From: Anaerolineae bacterium
Lineage (GTDB): Bacteria; Chloroflexota; Anaerolineae; Promineifilales; Promineifilaceae
Assembly (NCBI GenBank): GCA_028277515.1
Contig: JANQGC010000204.1
Coordinates: 1-27,402 of the forward strand
DNA length: 27,402 bases
Direction: 5' to 3'
Within the stretch, counting starts at the first letter, position 1. Each line of letters begins with the position of its first letter. Below the pieces are notes generated by a model. That model worked only from the letters and a program-made list of their open reading frames with translations. It ran no database searches and was not told the origin of the DNA. Of this stretch, positions 1-7,281 are shown piece by piece. The position numbers and the translations under genes were made by a program.

Positions 1-173
1 CGACAGACTACACGGCCAGGTCAGAGCAAATCGCTGACGCGTATAAGCGCGCCCTGGCGCGCGGCTATGTTGCATACGTCAGCGACCGTTCGCTGGGACG
101 ACTGCGCATTAATAAAGGCTTTGAACCGGATAAAATTCCCAATCAATATGATTTCTCTGCTGCGGATGATTAA
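1..173 (+). CDS. 3' end of a GH114-like glycosidase (partial)
   Basis: An open frame enters from the left edge (codons in phase with position 3) and ends at a TAA at 171-173, giving about 56 residues. The visible peptide contains DYTARSEQIADAYKRA and RGYVAYVSDRSLGRLR. This resembles the last strand and helix of GH114 / TM1410-type TIM-barrel proteins (endo-alpha-1,4-polygalactosaminidase-like), whose ends typically read DYA...ay..A...Gyvpyv..r.LdrL. The catalytic part lies outside the window, so the family call rests on a short C-terminal match and memory of the family. It is separated from the next gene by 119 bp carrying two palindromic operators, so it is probably a separate transcription unit. 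Confidence 0.45.
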   Translation, partial: TDYTARSEQIADAYKRALARGYVAYVSDRSLGRLRINKGFEPDKIPNQYDFSAADD

Positions 174-200
174 CTTCTCGTTTCATAAATGATTGTCGCA

Positions 201-215
201 AAGTGACAGTCACTT
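201..215. promoter_or_regulatory. Palindromic operator, class I, copy 1
   Basis: AAGTGACAGTCACTT is a perfect 15-bp palindrome around a single central base. It lies upstream of the MFS-led sugar operon, 41 bp before copy 2 start-to-end (centres 208 and 256). A weak promoter (TTGTCG at 194-199, TAAAGT at 216-221, spacer 16) would place the palindrome exactly between -35 and -10, a classic repressor position. The same sequence recurs upstream of two other units in the window. Confidence 0.7.
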
Positions 216-248
216 TAAAGTAAGATGATCGAGGTAATGAATAAATTA

Positions 249-263
249 AAGTGACTGTCACCT
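249..263. promoter_or_regulatory. Palindromic operator, class I, copy 2
   Basis: AAGTGACTGTCACCT differs from a perfect palindrome at one outer base. It sits 48 bp (centre to centre) downstream of copy 1 and about 30 bp before the MFS start codon, so a bound dimer would lie in the 5' leader of the operon. Confidence 0.65.
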
Positions 264-280
264 GCAAAGGAACTTCAGAA

Positions 281-292
281 ATGGATGATTAA
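281..292 (+). other. Three-codon mini-ORF abutting the MFS start
   Basis: ATG GAT GAT TAA encodes Met-Asp-Asp and is followed without a gap by the ATG of the MFS gene, in the same frame. The only good Shine-Dalgarno sequence (AAAGGAA, 266-272) is spaced 8 nt from this ATG, but 20 nt from the MFS ATG. Translation of the operon may therefore depend on termination and reinitiation at TAAATG. A single sequence error in the stop codon would instead make this the true start of the MFS protein. Confidence 0.4.
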
Positions 293-1441
293 ATGAAAAC
301 AGCTAGAAGTTTTTACTTCATTTATTATGCCGCCATTGCCTGCCTGATTCCCTTTTTAACGCTCTATTATCGAGAACTGGATCTGTCAGGAATAGAGATT
401 GGTTTGCTTACAGGATTAGCACCGTTGATCACTCTGGTTGGCGCCTCAATCTGGGGAGCGATAGCCGATGCCACGCAAAAATATCGTCTCATTCTGCTCG
501 TCGCTATTTCCGGAACGTGGCTCAGCGTTTTTCTGTTATTACAAGCCAATACGTTTGCCAGGCTCATCCCAACTGTGATTGCTTACGCATTCTTTCTGGC
601 TCCCATTATTCCGTTGGTTGACAACACCGTGATGCATAAGTTAGGAGCGCGCAAGAATGAATACGGCCGGCAGCGGGTATGGGGTTCTTATGGCTGGGGT
701 ATTGCCGCTGCGATTGCCGGGCTGATTATCCAGCAAGCGGGAATATCTTGGGCCTTTTACACCTTTCTGGCCTTGATGCTGCTTCTTTTTGGGATTGCCA
801 CGCGCTCCTTCGTCCAACAAAGCAGCATCAACGGCCAATTCTGGAATGGCCTGCACTTGTTATTGGTGAACCGGCGTTGGCTGTTATTTTTAGCGGTTGT
901 GTTGATTGAAGGGTTGTGTCTGAGTATCTTCTTGAACTATCTCTTCTTATATTTAGATGAGCTTGGCACAAGCCGTACCATTATGGGATTAACGCTGACG
1001 ATAGCGACGATCAGTGAGATACCTATCTTTTTGAATTCGCGCAAGCTGCTGAAGTGGGGTGCTCCTTTCTTACTGGCACTCTCGCTATTCTTCATGGTGC
1101 TACGTTCGTTTGCTTATGCCAATATGACAGCTTCCTGGCAGGTGCTGCTCATCAGTTTGTTCCATGGCCTCACATTTTCTGCGATGTGGGCAGCGGGTGT
1201 GGCTTACGCAGATGAAATCGCCCCACCCGGATTAGGTGCGACGGCTCAAGGTGTTTTTAATGGAACCGTTCTGGGCTTAGGCTCTGCTCTTGGCGCCTTT
1301 ACCGGTGGTTACATGTATGATGCATCCGGCCCCGTTTCGGCTTTCCAATTGGCCGGATGGGCATCATTAGCGGCTTTACTTGTTTTCGTTTGGACGCACC
1401 GGCGATCTTTTTCGCATCAATTAAAAATATCTATAAGGTGA
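293..1441 (+). CDS. MFS transporter (MFS_1-like / PPP-type)
   Basis: A 382-residue integral membrane protein with about 12 hydrophobic segments, the usual length for the major facilitator superfamily. The first helix pair is followed by an MFS loop-2/3-type motif around residues 55-65 (GASIWGAIADATQKYR), corresponding to the G-x-L-aD-r-x-G-r motif. The overall pattern resembles the MFS_1-like/3-phenylpropionate (2.A.1.27) and LacY-related branch. As the first gene of a six-gene sugar operon it probably imports the substrate, perhaps a galactoside, of the downstream GH4 enzyme; that role is inferred from context only. The stop codon lies 5 nt before the GH4 start, and AAGGTG at 1435-1440, overlapping the 3' end of this gene, serves as ribosome binding site for the next gene. 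Two class I operators precede it. Confidence 0.8.
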   Translation: MKTARSFYFIYYAAIACLIPFLTLYYRELDLSGIEIGLLTGLAPLITLVGASIWGAIADATQKYRLILLVAISGTWLSVFLLLQANTFARLIPTVIAYAFFLAPIIPLVDNTVMHKLGARKNEYGRQRVWGSYGWGIAAAIAGLIIQQAGISWAFYTFLALMLLLFGIATRSFVQQSSINGQFWNGLHLLLVNRRWLLFLAVVLIEGLCLSIFLNYLFLYLDELGTSRTIMGLTLTIATISEIPIFLNSRKLLKWGAPFLLALSLFFMVLRSFAYANMTASWQVLLISLFHGLTFSAMWAAGVAYADEIAPPGLGATAQGVFNGTVLGLGSALGAFTGGYMYDASGPVSAFQLAGWASLAALLVFVWTHRRSFSHQLKISIR

Positions 1442-1446
1442 AACTT

Positions 1447-2760
1447 ATGACAAAAGTAACGATTATCGGCGCCGGTAGTGCGGTCTTTGCTGCCGAAATC
1501 ATGACCGACATTTTATGTACGCCAGGATTAGACGAAGGTACATTTGCCCTGGTCGATATCCATGCCGGGCGGTTGGAATTGGCCCACCAAATGGCTGAGT
1601 TTTTGGTCGAACGAAGCGGCCGAAAATGGGCAATTGAAGCCGGTACCGACCGTTCATCCGTATTGCCGGGCAGCGATTACGTGATCAATACAATTGAAGT
1701 GGCGGGACGGGAAAACGTGCGCCATGATTACGATATTCCGCTGAAATATGGGGTCGATCAATGCATTGGAGACACCATCGGTCCCGGCGGTTTGTTCAAA
1801 TCTCTGCGCACGCTGCCGTCCTGGATTGATATCCTCGCCGATATAAAACGATTGGCAGGGCACGCGCTGGTCATGAATTATACCAATCCGATGTCGCTGA
1901 CCGTCCTTACAGGCGTGCGAGCCGGCGGGCTGCCAATTGTTGGGTTGTGTCATTCCATCCAACATACCAGCTTCCAGTTGGCTGAATATCTCGACATCCC
2001 CTGGGACGACATTGATTGGCGCGCGGCAGGCATCAACCATTTGGCCTGGTTCACCAAACTTGAACGAGACGGGCAGGATTTATATCCGGTTCTCAACCAA
2101 CGGATCATTGAACACCCTAATATTTATGAACAAGATCCCGTCCGGTTTGAAATGATGAAGCATTTGGGCGCGTTTGTGACGGAATCGAGCGGTCATACCT
2201 CCGAATACACGGGTTATTTCCGCAAACGCCCGGATCTGATTGAGAAATATACGCGATCAGAGTATCGTGGCGAAAGCGGTTTTTATGCTAATAACTGGCC
2301 GGCCTGGCTTGACGAGGCTGCGCAGGAACTGCGAAATTATCTATCCGGCGCGGAAGAATATGTGATGAAACGAGGCCCTGAGTTTGCTTCCACGATCATT
2401 GAGGGTATGGAAACCGGAAAGCCCGCCGTTATTTATGGCAATGTCTTAAACACGGGGCTTATTGACAATTTACCCCACGATGGTGTGGTGGAGGTCGCCT
2501 GTTTGGTGGATAAAAAAGGGGTGCAACCGACGCACTTTGGGCCGTTGTCCACTCACCTGGCCGCGTTAGATGCGCAGCATATGGCATTTCACGATCTGGT
2601 AGCGACGGCCGTTTTGGAGCAGAATCGAGAAGCGGCCGTCCATGCCCTCATGCTGGACCCGCTGACAGCCGCTGTTTGTTCCTTAGCCGAAATCCGAGCC
2701 ATGTTTGATGAAATGGCAGAGGTCCAACGTGACTACTTACCCGATTTCCTCCACCAATGA
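1447..2760 (+). CDS. GH4 family glycosidase, alpha-galactosidase-like
   Basis: A 437-residue NAD+- and Mn2+-dependent glycoside hydrolase of family 4. Visible motifs in order: GAGS dinucleotide loop at residues 8-11, GDTIGPGGLFKSLRT at 108-122, NYTNP at 144-148, CHS at 168-170 and GINHLAWF at 195-202. C168 and H198 match the Mn-ligand Cys and His known for GH4. The CHS form with following IQHT is typical of MelA-like alpha-galactosidases rather than phospho-glycosidases, so hydrolysis of a non-phosphorylated alpha-galactoside in the cytoplasm is the best guess; alpha-glucosidase or glucuronidase activity is possible. The reading frame is open further upstream (to 1357), but the ATG at 1447 has AAGGTG 6 nt before it and starts the NAD-binding strand at once (MTKVTIIGAGS). 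It overlaps the start of the next gene by 32 bp. Confidence 0.85.
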   Translation: MTKVTIIGAGSAVFAAEIMTDILCTPGLDEGTFALVDIHAGRLELAHQMAEFLVERSGRKWAIEAGTDRSSVLPGSDYVINTIEVAGRENVRHDYDIPLKYGVDQCIGDTIGPGGLFKSLRTLPSWIDILADIKRLAGHALVMNYTNPMSLTVLTGVRAGGLPIVGLCHSIQHTSFQLAEYLDIPWDDIDWRAAGINHLAWFTKLERDGQDLYPVLNQRIIEHPNIYEQDPVRFEMMKHLGAFVTESSGHTSEYTGYFRKRPDLIEKYTRSEYRGESGFYANNWPAWLDEAAQELRNYLSGAEEYVMKRGPEFASTIIEGMETGKPAVIYGNVLNTGLIDNLPHDGVVEVACLVDKKGVQPTHFGPLSTHLAALDAQHMAFHDLVATAVLEQNREAAVHALMLDPLTAAVCSLAEIRAMFDEMAEVQRDYLPDFLHQ

Positions 2761-4366
2761 CGCCCGGGCAGCCACCAATCCGACCATTATCGGCCGGTGG
2801 GACTGGGCTGCGGCCGTTCTTGCCGGAGGGGTGGCGCTGCTGATTTATGTGCGCACCCTAACCTCCGGCCTGCTGGCTGGAGATGGCGGCGAGTTCCAAA
2901 CGTTGGCTTATTTATGGGGTCACAGCCACCCCACCGGCTACCCTGTTTACCTGACCCTGGCCCGGTTGTTTACGTTTCTGCCAACGGGGGAATTGGCGTA
3001 TCGCGTCAATCTGTTTTCGGCCGTGATGGCGGCCGGGGCCGTAGCCGGGGTGACCATTACCGGGCGTCTACTGACCCGTTATCGGCTCCTATCATTTGCC
3101 GGCGCGTTAACCTTTGCCGTTTCGCCGACTTTTTGGTCACAAGCGGTGATTGCTGAAGTGTATACATCCGGCGCCGCCTGTATGATCTGGATCATTGCCT
3201 TGCTGTTGTGGTGGCGTGTCCATGGTAGCCAACGTGCACTTTTCATTGCCGGTGTTCTCGGCGGTTTGAGCCTGGGTGTGCATATGAGTGTGCTGCTTTT
3301 AGCGCCGGCTGTGCTTCTGTTTCTATTACTGCCCACAGGCAAGATCGGGGATTGGAGACGAGAAATTAGAGGGTTGCTTGCTAACTTAAAGGCGCCTGTT
3401 CTGGGTGCACTGGTTGGCCTGGCGATGACGATTTCCCTTTTCCTGCTGATGGATTGGTATAATCCTACGGCGAGTTATTTCACCTCCGTAATTGGTCCGT
3501 CACGCTCCGCGTGGGGCTTATCAGCCCAGCAAATAGATGGTGCTTTTGAACGGCTTTTCTGGGGCTGGCGAGCGAGGCAGTTTCAAACGTTTATGTGGGA
3601 AACCAGTGTCTTTTCGCAACAAGCCGGCGATTACTGGGAAAACCTGCCCAACCAACTGCCATTGTTGTTGATTGTTCTGGCTTTTGTGGGGATGGTAACG
3701 CTTATGATTAAGCAGTGGAAAACGGCCGTATTCCTGCTGCTCGCCCTGATCATTCAACTGTTATATTTCTTTCATTATGCCATTTGGGATCTGTATGTTT
3801 TTTATATTCCAAGCTATCTTTTACTGGTTCTGATGGGAATGGCGGGAATGGGCGGTGTGGTGGATGGGGTCGCGGCTTTGTCAGCCAAAAGTGATTCTGA
3901 ACCGATCAAACGATATGGCCAAACTATCATTGAAGTGTGCCTTGCCGCTTTGATTTTGTTGGCCGGCTGGCCGGCTTTCCAACCTCAAACGGCGGCTATT
4001 GCTGCCGGGGAAAATCCTTTTACGTTTGATGAATACCCGGTGTATGACGAATTTGTTGGCGCAATGGCAACGGCCGTTACCGCTGAACTACCGGAAAACG
4101 CGATCCTGTTCACCGACTGGGATATGCTTTATCCTTATTATTTTGCTGCTGTGTTGCAGCAAGGGCGAGATGATCTGATGTTTATCGAAACCTACCCGGC
4201 AGATGACCAGGATGGCGTCGCCGATTCCGTCATTGATTTTGTCTCTGAACATGTAGCCCGCCGCCCACTCTACTTTTCCGAGAGACCCGATGAATTGGAT
4301 GAAGCCGGATTCAGCTTATCACCGGTAAGATTGGGCGGCTTACGTGCCTATAAGGTTCAGGAGTAG
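2729..4366 (+). CDS. DUF2723 multi-pass membrane glycosyltransferase-like protein
   Basis: A protein of about 545 residues with about 10-12 membrane helices. The first periplasmic loop carries GDGGEF (51-56) and HSHPTGYP (65-72), the signature of DUF2723, a family related to the GT-C class of polyprenyl-phosphate-sugar-using glycosyltransferases; the acidic residues would be the catalytic base and metal site. A soluble C-terminal part of about 140 residues follows the last helices. I chose GTG at 2729 because AGAGG (2718-2722) stands 6 nt before it; TTG 2705 and ATG 2708 are in frame but lack such a site. It overlaps the 3' end of the GH4 gene and is followed 7 nt later by a kinase, so it is translationally coupled inside a sugar catabolic operon, an unexpected place for a glycosyltransferase. 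Confidence 0.75.
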   Translation: MTTYPISSTNDARAATNPTIIGRWDWAAAVLAGGVALLIYVRTLTSGLLAGDGGEFQTLAYLWGHSHPTGYPVYLTLARLFTFLPTGELAYRVNLFSAVMAAGAVAGVTITGRLLTRYRLLSFAGALTFAVSPTFWSQAVIAEVYTSGAACMIWIIALLLWWRVHGSQRALFIAGVLGGLSLGVHMSVLLLAPAVLLFLLLPTGKIGDWRREIRGLLANLKAPVLGALVGLAMTISLFLLMDWYNPTASYFTSVIGPSRSAWGLSAQQIDGAFERLFWGWRARQFQTFMWETSVFSQQAGDYWENLPNQLPLLLIVLAFVGMVTLMIKQWKTAVFLLLALIIQLLYFFHYAIWDLYVFYIPSYLLLVLMGMAGMGGVVDGVAALSAKSDSEPIKRYGQTIIEVCLAALILLAGWPAFQPQTAAIAAGENPFTFDEYPVYDEFVGAMATAVTAELPENAILFTDWDMLYPYYFAAVLQQGRDDLMFIETYPADDQDGVADSVIDFVSEHVARRPLYFSERPDELDEAGFSLSPVRLGGLRAYKVQE

Positions 4367-4373
4367 ATTGGAG

Positions 4374-5318
4374 ATGTTTGATATCCTGGTCATTGGGGAA
4401 ATCAACCCCGACATCATTTTAAGAGGCTCGGATGTAACGCCCGTTTTCGGCCAGGTGGAAAAAATGGTTGAACACGCGGATCTGACCATTGGATCTTCTT
4501 CTGTTATTACCGCATGTGGGGCGGCCCGGCTGGGGTTGAAGGTGGCTTTTATTGGGGTTGTCGGTGATGATGGTTACGGCCGTTTTATGTTAGACGCGAT
4601 GCAGAAACGAGGTATTGACACCAGCCACTGCATTGTTGACCCTGCCTTACAAACCGGATTCACGCTCATTTTGGCAAAACCGGATGGTGACAGGGCGATC
4701 CTCACCTATTCCGGGACGATTGCCGCCTTGAAACCACAGCAAGTCAACCGTGGGTTAATCGGGCAGGCGCGCCATCTTCATGTCGGCAGTTACTTTTTAC
4801 TCGATGGTTTGCGAGACGGATTGCCCGATTTGTTTGCAACCGCCCACGACCATCATGGGACCACATCCCTCGACACCAACTGGGACCCGAAGGAACAGTG
4901 GCAGGCGGCAAGCATCCTGCCCCATTGTGATGTGCTTCTGCCTAATGCGGCGGAAGCATGCCGGTTGGCGGGCTGCGCTACCCTGGAAGATTCATTAACC
5001 TGCCTGGCAGATTTGGTGCCCACATTAGCGGTGAAATTGGGGGCTGAAGGTGGGCTGGTAAAGCAAGGGGATGAGGTGATTCGGAAACGGCCGTTTCCCG
5101 TCGATATCGTGGACACAGTAGGGGCCGGCGACTCATTCAATGCAGGGTTTTTATACGGCTTTATCAAGCAATGGTCCCTGGCCGAAAGCCTACAACTTGC
5201 CCTGGCCTGCGGTTCCCTTTCTACCCAGGCGGCCGGCGGCACAACTGCACAACCAAGATTAGCGGAGGCATTAAACTTTATCGCCACAAATCAACCATAC
5301 AAGCAGAGGGATTCCTGA
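4374..5318 (+). CDS. PfkB-family carbohydrate kinase (ribokinase-like)
   Basis: A 314-residue sugar kinase. The N-terminal strand FDILVIGEINPDIIL, the GSSSVITACGAARLG segment (40-54) and the second PfkB signature DTVGAGDSFNAGFL (247-260, catalytic Asp253) are all present. It belongs to the ribokinase/KDG-kinase side of the family rather than the LacC/FruK side, unlike the kinase two genes downstream. It probably phosphorylates a free sugar or ketose produced in this operon, supplying the substrate of the LacC-type kinase; the exact sugar cannot be read from sequence. The frame is open back to 4344, but ATG 4374 lies after the stop of the previous gene, has AGGAG at 4359-4363 and starts the core strand directly. 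The next gene begins 1 nt after its stop. Confidence 0.82.
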   Translation: MFDILVIGEINPDIILRGSDVTPVFGQVEKMVEHADLTIGSSSVITACGAARLGLKVAFIGVVGDDGYGRFMLDAMQKRGIDTSHCIVDPALQTGFTLILAKPDGDRAILTYSGTIAALKPQQVNRGLIGQARHLHVGSYFLLDGLRDGLPDLFATAHDHHGTTSLDTNWDPKEQWQAASILPHCDVLLPNAAEACRLAGCATLEDSLTCLADLVPTLAVKLGAEGGLVKQGDEVIRKRPFPVDIVDTVGAGDSFNAGFLYGFIKQWSLAESLQLALACGSLSTQAAGGTTAQPRLAEALNFIATNQPYKQRDS

Positions 5319-5319
5319 T

Positions 5320-6204
5320 ATGGCCCTACAAAACATCCTGCCCTGGATACAAGATGCCCACCAGCAAAGGTATGGCATCGGGGCTTTTAACGCTAACACA
5401 TTGGAACAAATGCAATCCATCGTCCTCGCCGCACAGGCTGAAAACGCGCCCGTGATCATTCAAGTGAGCCATCGTGCTCTACGGTATGTGGGCAATGGCT
5501 GCGAAATTCTGGGGCTGCAATATATGGCAGCCTTGGGCCAGGTGGCGGCCAACAGTGTCGCGGTCCCTGTCTCTTTGCACCTGGATCACGCCAATGAAGA
5601 CGAGGTCCTACAGGCCATTGCCCTTGGCTTCACTTCTGTCATGTTTGATGGCGACGAACTGCCTTTTGCTGAAAACATCGCCACCACAAAACGATTGCGC
5701 GAAATTGCCCATTCACGGGGTGTTTGCATGGAAGCGGAAATTGGCGAGGTGCCCAAACCGGATGGTGCGGACCTGGACCCCGCCGGCATCCATATGACAG
5801 ACCCCGATCAGGCTGAACAATTTGTCAACGCTACCGGCGTCGACACGCTGGCCATCGCCCTGGGTTCGGTGCATGGTCTTAAAGATAAATCCATCTCCCT
5901 AGATTTAGAACGGCTGCAAGCCATTCGAGAGCGCGTAGATACACCGTTGGTGCTGCACGGTTCTTCCGGCGTCAATGACAACGATATTGCTCAAGGCATC
6001 AAGCTGGGTTTAGCAAAGGTCAATATCGCAACACAGTTGAGCAAGGCATTCACCGGGGCGGTGCGTGAGATATTGTCTGTCGATACAGAACTCGTCGATC
6101 CACGCAAATATTTGTGGCCGGCCAGGGAAGCGCAGATTGAAGTGGTGCGGGAACGGCTGCGGTTTTTAGGCGCGGCCGGGAAAGCGGGTCAAAGAAACGC
6201 ATGA
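5320..6204 (+). CDS. Class II ketose-bisphosphate aldolase (GatY/KbaY/Fba-like)
   Basis: A 294-residue zinc-dependent aldolase that would split fructose- or tagatose-1,6-bisphosphate to DHAP and glyceraldehyde-3-phosphate. Visible motifs: HLDH at 87-90 (catalytic Asp89, zinc His90), EAEIGEV at 138-144, zinc His185 in ALGSVHG, His213 in LHGSSG, and the phosphate-binding KVNIATQL at 233-240. The spacing of His90/His185/His213 follows that of the GatY/KbaY group. A preference for tagatose-bisphosphate over fructose-bisphosphate is plausible from operon context, but these enzymes are hard to separate by sequence. The start has AGAGGG at 5305-5310. Its stop overlaps the next start in ATGA (6201-6204), so the two are translationally coupled. 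Confidence 0.88.
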   Translation: MALQNILPWIQDAHQQRYGIGAFNANTLEQMQSIVLAAQAENAPVIIQVSHRALRYVGNGCEILGLQYMAALGQVAANSVAVPVSLHLDHANEDEVLQAIALGFTSVMFDGDELPFAENIATTKRLREIAHSRGVCMEAEIGEVPKPDGADLDPAGIHMTDPDQAEQFVNATGVDTLAIALGSVHGLKDKSISLDLERLQAIRERVDTPLVLHGSSGVNDNDIAQGIKLGLAKVNIATQLSKAFTGAVREILSVDTELVDPRKYLWPAREAQIEVVRERLRFLGAAGKAGQRNA

Positions 6205-7145
6205 TTCTTTGTGTAAATTTGAATGCTGCTGTTGATAAAACAATTGTGGTCGATTCTTTCCAACCCGGTCATATTCATCGATCAGATGTGGTTCATTCAT
6301 TAGCCGGCGGCAAAGGCTGTAATGTGGCTCGCGCGTTGAAACAGTTGGGTGAGAAACCTATGGTCACGGGTTGGGTAGGCGGCACGGCGGGGCAGTTTAT
6401 CGAAAACGGACTGAAAGACGAAGGCCTTACCTTCGATTTTGTTTACACGGATTTTGAGTCGCGCACTTGCACAGCCATTTTGGACAGCAGCAATCATGTC
6501 GTGACTGAGATCAATGAGAAGGGGGATATGGTGCCGCCGGAAAAAGTGGCGGATATGCTGGAACATTTTCGTGCGATTGTGGGCGGGGCAACGGCCGTCA
6601 CCCTTTCCGGCAGTATTCCCCCCGGTGTGCCGCCGGATATTTACGCGCAGCTCATCCATATTGCCCACGAAGCCCATGTGCCCGCGTTCCTCGACAGCAG
6701 CAATGATGCGCTGCTACAGGGCGTGCGGGCGAAACCATTCCTGGTCAAGCCCAATGAAACGGAGGTATCCATATTGGCGAAACGGGAGTTGACAACGCTT
6801 ACGGAGTTTGCCGGGGCGGCGGTTGGACTATCCAAACGGTACGAAACGATTGTGGTGTTATCCATGGGTGAGGAAGGGGCGATTGTAGCTAAAGAGAAAA
6901 CGGCCGTTCATGTGCAAGCCCCACAGGTTGCGGCCAAAAGTGCCGTGGGGTCGGGCGATTGTATGGTGGCCGGATTGGCGGTTGGTTTTTCACGTGGATT
7001 TGATTTGATTAAAGCAGCCAGATATGGGGTGGCGGCCGGTACAGCGAATACGTTGGTGATCGGTGCAGGGCGGTTTTCCCTGGATGATTTTGAAGATGTT
7101 TTCTCGCAAGTCATTGTCAACCATGTGGAAATGAACGAATTATGA
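6201..7145 (+). CDS. LacC/FruK-type phosphosugar kinase (tagatose-6-P kinase or 1-phosphofructokinase)
   Basis: A 314-residue PfkB-superfamily kinase of the hexose-phosphate branch. It shows the substrate motif GGKGCNVARAL (36-46), SGSIPPG (136-142), KPNE (183-186) and the anion-hole/catalytic AVGSGD (248-253, Asp253); GSGD instead of GAGD is normal in this branch. It would make the 1,6-bisphosphate used by the aldolase it overlaps by 4 nt. With a separate ribokinase-type enzyme upstream, a two-step phosphorylation of a ketohexose (ketose, ketose-6-P or -1-P, bisphosphate) is the simplest reading. Whether it is LacC, FruK or PfkB cannot be decided here. It is the last gene of the operon, facing the convergent GH3 gene 136 bp away. 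Confidence 0.85.
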   Translation: MILCVNLNAAVDKTIVVDSFQPGHIHRSDVVHSLAGGKGCNVARALKQLGEKPMVTGWVGGTAGQFIENGLKDEGLTFDFVYTDFESRTCTAILDSSNHVVTEINEKGDMVPPEKVADMLEHFRAIVGGATAVTLSGSIPPGVPPDIYAQLIHIAHEAHVPAFLDSSNDALLQGVRAKPFLVKPNETEVSILAKRELTTLTEFAGAAVGLSKRYETIVVLSMGEEGAIVAKEKTAVHVQAPQVAAKSAVGSGDCMVAGLAVGFSRGFDLIKAARYGVAAGTANTLVIGAGRFSLDDFEDVFSQVIVNHVEMNEL

Positions 7146-7213
7146 TTCATCGTAGGATGACTTATTGGTTTGTAGCGACCGCTTATTAAGCTTTACAAAA
7201 TAAAGGGGTAAAC

Positions 7214-7240
7214 GTAACCGAGGATTCCATTCCTCGTTAC
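7214..7240. repeat. Imperfect hairpin between convergent operons
   Basis: GTAACCGAGGA (7214-7224) pairs with TCCTCGTTAC (7231-7240) with one bulged base and a 6-nt loop. No T-run follows on either strand, so it is more like a REP-type element than a textbook terminator. It shares its GTAACC end with the neighbouring repeat at 7242-7269. Confidence 0.5.
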
Positions 7241-7241
7241 A

Positions 7242-7269
7242 AGAGCGCGAAAAGGATTTCGCGGTTACG
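7242..7269 (+). repeat. 28-bp palindromic intergenic repeat, copy A
   Basis: The hairpin CGCGAAA (7246-7252) / TTTCGCG (7257-7263) with a 4-nt loop is the core of a 28-bp unit that recurs inverted at 27331-27358 with a single mismatch. It lies between the 3' ends of two convergent operons, where it may act as a bidirectional transcript end or be a dispersed REP-like element. Confidence 0.65.
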
Positions 7270-7281
7270 AGGTTTATCCAA

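Noticed and set aside
1357..1446. Possible 30-residue N-terminal extension of the GH4 enzyme.
   Set aside because: It overlaps the MFS gene, has no ribosome site and would precede the N-terminal NAD-binding strand, which starts right at ATG 1447.
7146..7281. Possible intrinsic terminator for the two convergent sugar operons.
   Set aside because: Stable hairpins are present but neither strand has a T-run after them, so they are listed as repeats rather than terminators.
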